Source of the DNA: Marinobacter caseinilyticus
GTDB taxonomy: Bacteria; Pseudomonadota; Gammaproteobacteria; Pseudomonadales; Oleiphilaceae
Assembly (NCBI RefSeq): GCF_011074955.1
Contig: NZ_WUQJ01000020.1
Coordinates: 189,103 to 253,102 of the forward strand
Direction of reading: 5' to 3'
DNA length: 64,000 nucleotides
The notes below the pieces were generated by a model, which worked only from the letters and a program-made list of their open reading frames with translations, made no database searches and was not told where the DNA came from. Shown one piece after another: positions 36,970 to 47,000 of the stretch. Positions within the stretch are counted from its first letter, which is position 1, and each line of letters opens with the position of its first letter. The position numbers were made by a program, and so were the translations under genes.

Positions 36970-37332
36970 ATGGCCCGTATTCTGATCGTCGATGACTCGC
37001 CCACTGAGGTAAAAAAGATCTCAAGCATTCTTGAGAAGCACAAACACGAAGTGTTGACCGCCGACAATGGTGCGGACGGTGTTGCCAAAGCCCGGGCCGA
37101 AACACCGGATCTGGTCCTGATGGACGTTGTTATGCCTGGCCTGAATGGCTTCCAGGCCACCCGTCAGCTGACGCGTGCTCCCGAAACTGCCTCCATTCCA
37201 GTCGTCATCGTAACGACCAAAGACCAGGAAACTGATCGCGTCTGGGGAACTCGCCAGGGCGCAAAAGGTTATTTGGTAAAGCCGGTCAATGAAGACGACC
37301 TGATCAAAACGATCAACAGTCTGATTGCCTGA
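36970..37332 (+). CDS. pilH: Type IV pilus response regulator PilH
   Basis: A 120-residue receiver with IVDDSPTE, phospho-acceptor Asp at about residue 52 (MDVVMPGLNG) and YLVKPVNEDDL. PilH acts opposite to PilG, promoting retraction or draining phosphate from ChpA. Spacing to pilG is 34 bp with ribosome site TTGAGGAAATC. Confidence 0.96.
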   Translation: MARILIVDDSPTEVKKISSILEKHKHEVLTADNGADGVAKARAETPDLVLMDVVMPGLNGFQATRQLTRAPETASIPVVIVTTKDQETDRVWGTRQGAKGYLVKPVNEDDLIKTINSLIA

Positions 37333-37360
37333 TCACTCGACCCCCTAGCACGGAGTAAGC

Positions 37361-37906
37361 ATGTCCGCCCAGGCCGCCCCCTTTGCCGTTCTGACGGATA
37401 TCGCCCAACGCAGCCGAACACTTGCGTCTGGCCTGCCGGAACAGCAACAAGCCGTTCAGCTCTGGAATGGCATCGGATTTGTTCTGGCCGGCCAGCGCTA
37501 TGTTGCGCCAATGGGCGAGGTTGTAGAAATTCTCCACGTCCCCCGCTACACCCATGTACCGGGGGTTCGTTCGTTTATGTTGGGGGCTGCCAACGTTCGC
37601 GGCCGCCTGCTACCGCTCATCGATCTTGCCCATTATTTTGATTTACCCCGCAGCGCCCGGAGTCAGCGAGAGCGACGGGTGCTGGTCGTCGAACAAGGCG
37701 ACGTGTTCAGTGGGCTGGTCGTCGACAGTGTCTCAGGTATGCAGTATTTCGCGGAGGACAACTTTTTGGCAGAGCCCAGGGAGATCCCCGCAAACGTTCA
37801 ACCCTTCATTCAGGGAGGGTATGAGCGAAACGAGGAAACCTGGAAAGTATTTTCAACCTTCGAACTTCTCGAAGATGAACGCTTTCTGGATGTTGCCCAA
37901 TGGTGA
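37361..37906 (+). CDS. pilI: CheW-like adaptor PilI
   Basis: A 181-residue CheW domain (about 30-170): FVLAGQRYVAPMGEVVEILHVP, GAANVRGRLLPLIDL and VVDSVSGMQYF. It couples the chemoreceptor PilJ to ChpA at the pole. Confidence 0.95.
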   Translation: MSAQAAPFAVLTDIAQRSRTLASGLPEQQQAVQLWNGIGFVLAGQRYVAPMGEVVEILHVPRYTHVPGVRSFMLGAANVRGRLLPLIDLAHYFDLPRSARSQRERRVLVVEQGDVFSGLVVDSVSGMQYFAEDNFLAEPREIPANVQPFIQGGYERNEETWKVFSTFELLEDERFLDVAQW

Positions 37907-37986
37907 TGGCAATGGCAGGAACATCATCATCTACAGTCAACACCCGCAGAACTTAACTTGCCAATGAAGAGGCCGGGAGCCAGAAA

Positions 37987-40062
37987 ATGAAGAATAGAGC
38001 CGGAAGATCCAACTCGGGACAGGGCGCCAACAAGCTTGTTGCTGGCCTGATCGCCGGGTTGATCGCACTGACCATCCTGCTCGTTGTGGTACTGTTCATT
38101 ATCAACCAGGACAGCCAGAACGATCAGGAATACATCGCCCACGCCAGTGAGCTCAGGGTGCTCTCGCAAGAGATTGCCAAGAACGCATCGGAAGCTGCCG
38201 GCGGTACCGCCGAAGCCTTTAATCAGCTCCAGCGTTCGCGAAATGAGTTCTCGCAATTGTGGGGCTTTATTCTGAAAGGTGACCCGGAAACCGGCCTGCC
38301 ACCCAGCAAACTGGCCGCGAACAGTGCGGTTCAGGAAACCTGGGTAGAAGTTCGAGAAAACGCCGACAGCATCGTGTCGACCCAAACCGCCGTTCTGGGC
38401 CTGCACGAAGTGGCACAAACCCTGAACGAAACCATTCCCCAGCTCCAAGTCGAGTACGATGATATCGTACAGATCCTGCTGGAGAAGGGCGCGCCGGCCG
38501 AACAGATTGCCCTTGCCCAGCGCCAGTCCCTGCTGGCAGAGCGGATTGTGCGCTCGGTCAACAACGTGCTTTCGGGTGACGAAGACGCCGTAATCGCGGC
38601 GGATCGCTTCGGTCGTGACGCCAGCCTCTTCGGCCGGGTTCTTGAAGGCCAGGTTGCGGGCAACACCAACCTGGGCATCACCATGGTTGAAGACGAAGAT
38701 GCCATCTATGGCCTGGAAGCGGTGGCTGAGCTGTTTGAGTTCGTTAACCAAAACGTCGATGCGATCCTTGAAGCTTCTCCCGACCTCTTCAAGGTTCGTC
38801 GCGCCGCCAGCGATATTTTCCAGAACTCACAAGTGCTGCTGAACGAAACCTCTTCCCTGGCAAACAAGTTTGCGAGCCAGGCGAATTCTCGCATTGTCAG
38901 CCCGACCCTGGCTTACATCCTTCTTGCCGCCATGGCGGTGTTTGTGGTGTTAATCGGTCTCTCGCTGTATCGCGCAGCCCAGGAGCGTCTTTCAACTACG
39001 CAAGAACAGAACGAGCAAAACCAGAATGCGATCCTGCGACTGCTGGATGAGCTGGCCGACCTGGCTGATGGTGACTTGACCACCGAGGCGACGGTTACCG
39101 AGGACTTCACCGGTGCCATCGCCGACTCCATCAACTACGCGATCGACCAGATGCGTGGCCTGGTTCAAGCCATTCGTGGCACCGCCGTTCGAGTCGCCTC
39201 GGCCGCTCAGGAAACGCAGGCAACGGCTATGCACCTTGCGGACGCATCCGAGCACCAGGCTCAGGAAATTGCCGGCGCCTCTGCGGCGGTTAACGAAATG
39301 GCCGTATCCATCGACCAGGTATCTTCCAACGCTGCTGAGTCATCAGCGGTTGCGGAGCGGTCGGTAGCCATCGCCAAGAAAGGTGCCGAGGTGGTACAGA
39401 ATACCATTCGGGGCATGGACAACATTCGGGAACAGATTCAGGAAACCTCGAAGCGGATCAAGCGTCTGGGTGAATCTTCCCAGGAAATCGGCGACATCGT
39501 ATCGCTGATCAACGACATCGCCGACCAGACCAACATCCTGTCTCTGAACGCAGCGATCCAGGCCAGTATGGCCGGCGACGCAGGCCGGGGCTTCGCGGTT
39601 GTTGCCGACGAAGTTCAGCGTCTGGCGGAACGGTCATCTGCGGCAACCAAGCAGATTGAAGCTCTGGTTAAAACGATCCAGTCAGACACCAACGAAGCCG
39701 TAATTTCGATGGAGCACACCACCGCTGAGGTGGTCCGTGGTGCTCGATTGGCACAGGACGCGGGTGTCGCGCTTGAGGAAATCGAGAACGTATCGATGAA
39801 CCTGGCGGAACTGATCCAGAACATCTCCAACGCGGCTCGCCAGCAAGCCTCATCAGCGGCCCACATTTCCAACACGATGAACGTCATCCAGGAAATCACC
39901 TCGCAGACCTCATCGGGTACCAACGCCACAGCGAAGTCGATCGGTAATCTCGCCGACATGGCCTCTCAGCTACGGTCGTCGGTTGCCGGCTTCACATTGC
40001 CGGAAGAAGATGCCGTGGAAACCGAAGAAGAGGAAGACAGCGACGTCCCGGTGGTGAGCTAA
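37987..40062 (+). CDS. pilJ: Type IV pilus chemoreceptor PilJ
   Basis: A 691-residue methyl-accepting chemotaxis protein. Two membrane segments (about 18-38 and 308-328) enclose a large helical periplasmic sensor. HAMP-like and adaptation helices follow, and the signalling tip is around residue 518 (LSLNAAIQASMAGDAGRGF). The C-terminus is acidic (EEDAVETEEEEDSDVPVVS). PilJ detects pilus retraction or surface contact, through pilin. Confidence 0.96.
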   Translation: MKNRAGRSNSGQGANKLVAGLIAGLIALTILLVVVLFIINQDSQNDQEYIAHASELRVLSQEIAKNASEAAGGTAEAFNQLQRSRNEFSQLWGFILKGDPETGLPPSKLAANSAVQETWVEVRENADSIVSTQTAVLGLHEVAQTLNETIPQLQVEYDDIVQILLEKGAPAEQIALAQRQSLLAERIVRSVNNVLSGDEDAVIAADRFGRDASLFGRVLEGQVAGNTNLGITMVEDEDAIYGLEAVAELFEFVNQNVDAILEASPDLFKVRRAASDIFQNSQVLLNETSSLANKFASQANSRIVSPTLAYILLAAMAVFVVLIGLSLYRAAQERLSTTQEQNEQNQNAILRLLDELADLADGDLTTEATVTEDFTGAIADSINYAIDQMRGLVQAIRGTAVRVASAAQETQATAMHLADASEHQAQEIAGASAAVNEMAVSIDQVSSNAAESSAVAERSVAIAKKGAEVVQNTIRGMDNIREQIQETSKRIKRLGESSQEIGDIVSLINDIADQTNILSLNAAIQASMAGDAGRGFAVVADEVQRLAERSSAATKQIEALVKTIQSDTNEAVISMEHTTAEVVRGARLAQDAGVALEEIENVSMNLAELIQNISNAARQQASSAAHISNTMNVIQEITSQTSSGTNATAKSIGNLADMASQLRSSVAGFTLPEEDAVETEEEEDSDVPVVS

Positions 40063-40092
40063 ATGCTCTGCCGCCTGGGCTCTTGACGGTAT

Positions 40093-40992
40093 ATGGCTGA
40101 AACGGGCAACAACCTGTCATCAGATTCCGGTATTTGGTCGCTGCGCCCACTCCCTGACATGGACGAGGCGCAGTTCCATCAATGGCGGACGCTGCTGGAA
40201 CACCGGACGGGCATGACGTTGACGCCGGAACGGCAATCGTTTCTCGAAACCAACCTCGCGATTCGAATGCGGGAAATCGGCTGTAACAGCTACCAGGCTT
40301 ACTACGAGAAAATCGTATCCGGCCCGGAAGCAATCGCGGAATGGGCTGTACTGGTCGACAGGCTGACCGTTCAGGAAACCCGGTTTTTCCGGGATCCAGA
40401 CGCCTTCAAGCTGGTGTCGGACTATATCCTGACGCGTCCACGTGAGGCTCTAAGACAGCGACCTCTGGAAGCTTGGAGCGTTGGTTGCTCCACCGGCGAA
40501 GAGCCATACACTCTGGCCATGCTGCTGAATGAGAGTATGACCCAGTTGGAGTTGCCTCCGTTGTTTGGCGTGACCGGTTCGGACATCAGTAAGCCGGCCA
40601 TCATCAAGGGCCAGCGGGGACAGTTCAGCGCCCGCAAATTGCTCGGATTGGATGACGAACTGAAAACCCGATATTTCCGGCCTTCTGAACGGAATACGGT
40701 AGAAATTGTGGAAAGCATTCGCGAGCGCGTCTGCTTCACCCGTCTCAATGTGATGGACCTGAAGCGCGCACCAATGCATGGCATGAACATTATCTTCTGC
40801 CAGAATCTGCTGATTTACTTTCGCCGCTGGCGGCGGCGGGAAATTGTAAACCAGCTAGCAGAGCGGCTGGCACCTGGGGGCTTACTCGTCCTCGGCCAAG
40901 GGGAAATGACCGACTGGCACCCTCCTGGCTTGCAACGAGTTCCCTCGGAAAATGTTCTGGCCTGGATTCGGCGCCAGACTGACGAAGATTAA
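40093..40992 (+). CDS. pilK: CheR-type methyltransferase PilK
   Basis: A 299-residue SAM-dependent MCP glutamate methyltransferase: N-terminal helical domain, then WSVGCSTGEEPYTLAMLL, FGVTGSDISKPAI and the FCQNLLIYFRRW motif. It methylates PilJ during adaptation. Next to chpA with a short gap. Confidence 0.94.
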   Translation: MAETGNNLSSDSGIWSLRPLPDMDEAQFHQWRTLLEHRTGMTLTPERQSFLETNLAIRMREIGCNSYQAYYEKIVSGPEAIAEWAVLVDRLTVQETRFFRDPDAFKLVSDYILTRPREALRQRPLEAWSVGCSTGEEPYTLAMLLNESMTQLELPPLFGVTGSDISKPAIIKGQRGQFSARKLLGLDDELKTRYFRPSERNTVEIVESIRERVCFTRLNVMDLKRAPMHGMNIIFCQNLLIYFRRWRRREIVNQLAERLAPGGLLVLGQGEMTDWHPPGLQRVPSENVLAWIRRQTDED

Positions 40993-41003
40993 CCGGAGTG
41001 GTT

Positions 41004-44000
41004 ATGGGCAATCACCATGACAGCATCGCCCTAGATTGGGTTCGGGGCGAGATACAAGATACGCTGACCCAAGGTCAGCAGGCACTCGAGGCGTTCGTCG
41101 ACAACCGCGACGACACCGCGCGCCTGCGTTTTTGCCTAAATTACCTCCATCAGGTTCATGGCACCCTGAAAATGGTAGAGCTCTACGGTGCGGCGCTGCT
41201 GACCGAGGAGATGGAAAAGCTTACCCAAGCGATCCTCGACGAGACCACTGCAAACGTCGATGACGCCGTTGAAGTATTGATGCAGGCGATCCTTCAACTG
41301 CCACAATACCTTGAACACCTTGCGTCCAGTAAAGACGATTTCCCACTGGTCCTGCTGCCGCTGCTGAACGACCTTCGCGCCGCACGGGGCGAATCGCTGC
41401 TGTCTGACACGTCCCTGTTTAAACCGGACTTAAGCGCTGCCGAGTTCCAGCCTGCTGCCAACGCCTCACAACGTTTGCAGGATCCGAAGGTACTCGGCCA
41501 CATTCGCAAGTTACGGCAGATGTACCAGTACGCGCTGGCGGGCGTGGTTCGCGAAACCGACCTCAGCACGCATTTCGACTACCTGCATAAAGTTATCCAG
41601 CGCCTGATCCGCCTGTGCCAGCAAACACCGCGCGAAGAACTGTGGCGTGCCGCCGGTGGCTTTATTGACTCCATCCAGAGTGGACACAATCCGGTTAACA
41701 CCGCGGTCAAGTCCATCCTCAGGAGCCTGGACAGCGAGCTGCGTCGGCTTATCGACGAGCATATCGACATCCTGGAACAACCTCTGCCGGACGCCCTGTT
41801 CAAGCACCTGCTCTATTACGTTGCCCGGGCTCAGGATCTGGATACGCCCTATGTCAGGCAACTGGTTGAACGCTATAAGCTGGTCGAAGCCCTTCCCAAC
41901 GATCAGGCCATGGACGAAGTCCGTGACCGGGTCTCAGGCCCGGGTCGTGAGGCCATTCATTCCGTCGTCAGTGCGCTCAATGAAGAATTGGCGAAACTTA
42001 AAGATCAGTTGGATCTCTTTGTTCGAGCCGAATTTCGTCACAACGGTGAACTGGAAGACCTGTTACCGGGCCTGCAACAGGTCGCCAACACGCTGGCGGT
42101 GCTGGGCCTGGGAATACCCCGCCGGGTTACGACCGAACAGATTGAAATCGTCGAAGCCCTGCTCAAGCAAGATGAAGTGGTGGATGACGGCACCCTGATG
42201 GATATTGCCGGGGCATTGCTCTATATCGAAGCAACCCTGGCGGGCTTGGAGAATGACCGGATATCAGAGCACCGCCAGGGCGACGGCGGGATCGAACTCG
42301 GCAATCGTGAGCTGGGTGAAGCCAACAGCGCGTTGCTGCGGGAGTCCCGCAACTCTCTGGAGCAGGTCAAAACGGCCGTCGTCAACTTCATCGCCTCACA
42401 GTGGGATGAACGCGAAATCGAGCATGTGCCCGGTTTGCTTCACAGCATTCACGGTGGCCTCCGGCTGATCCCGTTAAATCGCGTTGCCGATATGCTGGCA
42501 TCGGCCGAACGTTATGTCACCGATGTGCTGCTCGACGCCAAGCGCATACCCGATTGGCAACAGTTGGACACCCTCGCCGATACCGTGACCAGCATTGAGT
42601 ATTATCTGGAGCGGCTCGCCGACGGCATCGAAGAGAACGATGCCGTCCTTCGGGTCGCAGAGGACAGCCTTCAGGCCCTGGGCTTCCCCGTCGGTGCGGA
42701 ACCGACCTGGGATGGCAGCCTGACCGAGCCGGACATCCCAACGGTTACGCCCGAAACACCGGCACAGACGAGTTCGGACTCTGACCTGGTGGACGACGAG
42801 ATTCTCGAGATCTTCGTTGAGGAAGCCGAAGAAGTTCTCGCCACGATCCATACTTTCTACCCCAGGCTTCGGCAGCACCCGGATGATCGCGAAGCCCTGA
42901 CCGAAGTCCGCCGCGCCTTCCATACCCTGAAAGGTAGCGGACGCCTGGTTGGCGCAAGCAGCCTTGGCGAACTCGCCTGGTCTGTGGAAAACTTGCTCAA
43001 CCGGGTTATTGACCAGACTTACAAACTGACCGATGAATTGTTCAATTTGGTCAGCGACGTCAATGACCGCATCCCGTCATTGATTGAGGAATTCCGCAAC
43101 AGCGACCCCAGTGGCGATGTGGACGCCTTGATCGCCCGGGCAGAAGCCATGGGCACCACCCGAAAGACCGGACCAGAGACGACCGCAACGTCCGAGCCGT
43201 CGTCGCCAACGGCAGAGCCTGACGTCGATCCGAGTGCAGAGTCTGACGCTCGCACGACCACCGCGTCTTCGGTGCCGTCAAACGCGACCGCCAACGATAA
43301 TTACGACGATCTGATCGACGACGAAATACTCGAGATTTTCATCGAAGAGGCCGGCGAAGTTCTCGATACTGTCCGCGAATACCTGCCGATGTTGTTGCGG
43401 CAATACGAAGATCGCAACGCGTTGACCGAAGTTCGTCGCGCCTACCATACGCTCAAAGGCAGTGGCCGCATGGTCGGCGCCCTCGTAGTGGCCGAACTGG
43501 CATGGTCTGTCGAGAACATGCTTAATCGCATCATTGATGGCACCGTCTTCATGAACGATGACATCGCCCAGCTATTGGACGATGTCACGACGATGTTACC
43601 GGATCTGGTCTCAGATTTTGAACATCACCGGGAACCATCAAAAGACCCGGCGCCGCTGGAAGCCCAGGCGAAGGCGCTGGCCAATGGCGAAATACCCGGT
43701 GCACGGGCGATGCCCGAGCCCCATGGCGACGCTGAAGACGATGCGGCGCCTGATATGGACGCCGACGATCTGGTCGACCCCGTTCTCATTCAAATTTTTG
43801 AGAGTGAAACCGAAACGCACTTGCACACGCTGCAAGAGTTCCTCGACGAGGCGTCCGATAAAGCATCTGCGGCCTACACCGACAATTTGTCCAGGGCACT
43901 GCATACGCTCAAAGGCAGCGCTCACACCGCCGGCATACAGCCCATCGCCACGGTGATCACACCGCTGGAAAAATTTGTAAAAGACGCCCGCGCAGAGAAC

Positions 44001-47000
44001 AAACGCGCCGACCGGGATGCGTTGGAACTGATCGCTGATGGCAGTCACTTTGTCTCCCAGGGGCTGGCACAAATTAATGAAAGCCCCCAGGAACCCCTGT
44101 CCGGTACCGACGCCTTTCTCGATCGCCTGGAAACCGTTGCCAATCGAACGTTGGGTAACCGAGCCACGGGCGAAGAAACCCAAGCCGTCGCTCAAACCGA
44201 TCCGCAGTTGATCCAGCTCTTCCTGAACGAAGGACTCGATATCCTGCTGGACGCGGATGCCATTCTGGATAGCTGGGCCCAACATCCCGACCACTCCGAC
44301 AGGCTTGAAAAGTTGAACTACGAGCTCGCACAGCTCAGTGCAGGGGCTAGCGGGGCAGGTCTGGTTGATTTATCGGAGTTGGCTGACGCGTTGTATCAAG
44401 CCTACATCAGTGCCCAGTCTGCCGATGCCGCGCCTGACAACGGCTTTTTTGCTACCGCAAAGGCTGGTCATGAAAACCTGATCAACATGATGGATCAGGT
44501 TGCTGCCGGCCTTGCTACTCGCCCTGACAACGACTTACTCAGCCAGCTGGCCAAGCTGCGTGACAATGCAGGACAAACGCCCCTCGACCCCTTTATTGAG
44601 GCGTTCAGCAACGACCTTGATGAGATTGACCACAGCCTGGACGCCGAACTCGGCACCGCCGACGAACTGCCCGGCACGAGCGCCCCGGCCGACAGACCGT
44701 TGGATCACATTGCGCCGTTGGCTGATGATGGTCACGGTGACGCAAACGACGATGCCATGGACCAGGAGCTTGCGGACATCTTCCTGGAGGAAGCGCAAGA
44801 CCTGATTGAAAGCACAGCCGACGCGCTGCAGAGCTGGAGCGAAAAACCCGATAACACTGAGCTGTTGCGATTGCTGCAACGTGACCTTCACACCCTCAAG
44901 GGTGGTGCAAGACTTGCCGATATTAAAGCCATTGGCGACTTGGCCCATGAACTGGAAACGCTGTTTGAAGGGCTGACGGAGAGCCGACTGTCGATTACCG
45001 ATGAACTCTCCGATCTTTTGTTCCGCAGCCATGACCGGCTCGCCAGCATGGTTGATGCTCTCAAGCAGGGCGAACCAACCCGGCCGGCACCTGATCTGAT
45101 CAGCGACATCCACGCCTATATGGACACAGCCGCAGGCTCGCGGCCGGTAACCGATGTCAGCCAATCTGAAACGGGCCCAGGCGACCTGCCACTGCCGGAT
45201 CTGGACGAAGCGGATGCCGACAGTCACTCACTGGATGATGAGCTGGCCGAGATTTTCCTGGAAGAAGCGGGGGAAATCATCCACACCACCGCCGAACAAT
45301 TGCACCAGTGGCAGGGTGATCCGGACCAGCCAAAGTTGGTCGCAGAACTTCAGCGAGAATTGCACACCCTGAAAGGTGGTGCTCGCATGGCGGGGATTGC
45401 GCCAATTGCGGATATCGCTCACGAAATGGAAACCTTGTTTGAGCGCATCGCCGAAGGCCGTATCGCGGCCACCGACGCGCGCGCAGAACTTGCCTTGCGG
45501 GCACATGACCAGCTTGCGACCTTGGTGGAGGCATTGGCCGATCAAGGTCAGTGTCCGGCCGTGCCTGACCTGGTGCAGGAGCTGCAAGCAGCCGTGACGG
45601 ATGCCCCAGCGCCAGAAGCCCATGACCCGGTCGATGACGACAGTGAGCCCGCAGCGTTACCGGCCACCCCGGCACCTGAGGCAGCGGTCGAAGATCACAC
45701 CACGAATTTGTCCCACCTGGACCCGGAGCTGCTTGGTATATTCCTGGAAGAGGCCTACGACCTGGTTAACTCAACCGGAAGTGCCCTTCATACCTGGAGC
45801 GAAGATCCGGACAACCGGGCCGTCGCGGCTGAGCTCCAGCGCGATGTCCACACCCTGAAAGGCGGCGCCAGAATGGCCGGGGTCTCTGCCATTGGCGACC
45901 TGACCCACGTCCTGGAAGACCTGTTCGAAAAAGTCGCGGAAGGACGCATTCAGGCCTCCCCCGCCATGAACGATTTGCTGTTTGCGTGTCACGATCGATT
46001 AGCGCAGATGGTCGAGCAGGTGGCGACTCAAAAACCATGCCCGCCAGCGCATGAGCTGGTGTCCGAAGTCGAGGCGATTCTCGCCGGTAACGACACCCCG
46101 ACGGCAACGACACCGGGGTTCGACGCGACGGGCTTGGAGCCGAACGCCGGGTTTGATGCGCCAGTCCCGAGAGTACCGGGCGGCGCCGACGACCTTACCG
46201 GCATATTCCTTGATGAAGGCCTGGAAATTCACGGCGCCATCGAGGAGTGCCTTGCGCAGTGGCGCGAAGATCCGGATGAGTTGACTGGCATCACCCAGCT
46301 CCAACAGGAGTTGCAAACCCTTAAAGGCGGCGCCCGGCTCGCGGATATTGATCCGGTTGCGGACTTGGCCGAGGCCTGGTCCAACGCACTGGACCCATTG
46401 ATTCAAGGGTCCGGTGACCAGAAAACCATCCTTGCGTTCAGCGATCAGGCCACCGCCAGCTTGCGCCAGATGCTGACGTCCCTTGAGGAAGGCCAAAAGC
46501 CGGTCGGCGATGACACGTTGGTGGCGGCACTGAATGGCGCCCGGGTACCAGACGTACCGAGGCAGGCGCCGACCGTGGAACCTACCAGCCCGGCTGAAAG
46601 CGCGGAGATGGACAGTGAAGTTCTGGAAATATTCCTGGAGGAAGCGGGCGAGATCAATGATCAGCTTGAGCACCTGTTGGCCGATTGGCGCAAAGAGCCC
46701 GGTAATGCTCACTTCAATCAGGAGGCTCAACGCGCCCTGCATACCCTCAAGGGCGGCGCGCGATTGTCTCAGTTGGCCGAACTGGGCGATCAGGCCCACG
46801 CCATGGAAACCCGACTCATTGACCTTGGAGGCAATGCCCCAAGTGAACACGACTGGCAAGCCATAACCGACGACCACGACCGGATCCTGAAACACGTCAG
46901 TGACATCCGCGATCGGTACCAGTCCGGTTCAGACGCAGCGCCTGAGACTCCGGCAACAAGCCCGGCGACACCAACGCCACCGGTGCCCGAAGTCGTCACT

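Noticed and set aside
43000..47000. Repeated segments at DNA level that could suggest a duplication or mobile element.
   Set aside because: They encode the repeated HPt domains of ChpA, and the reading frame is continuous.
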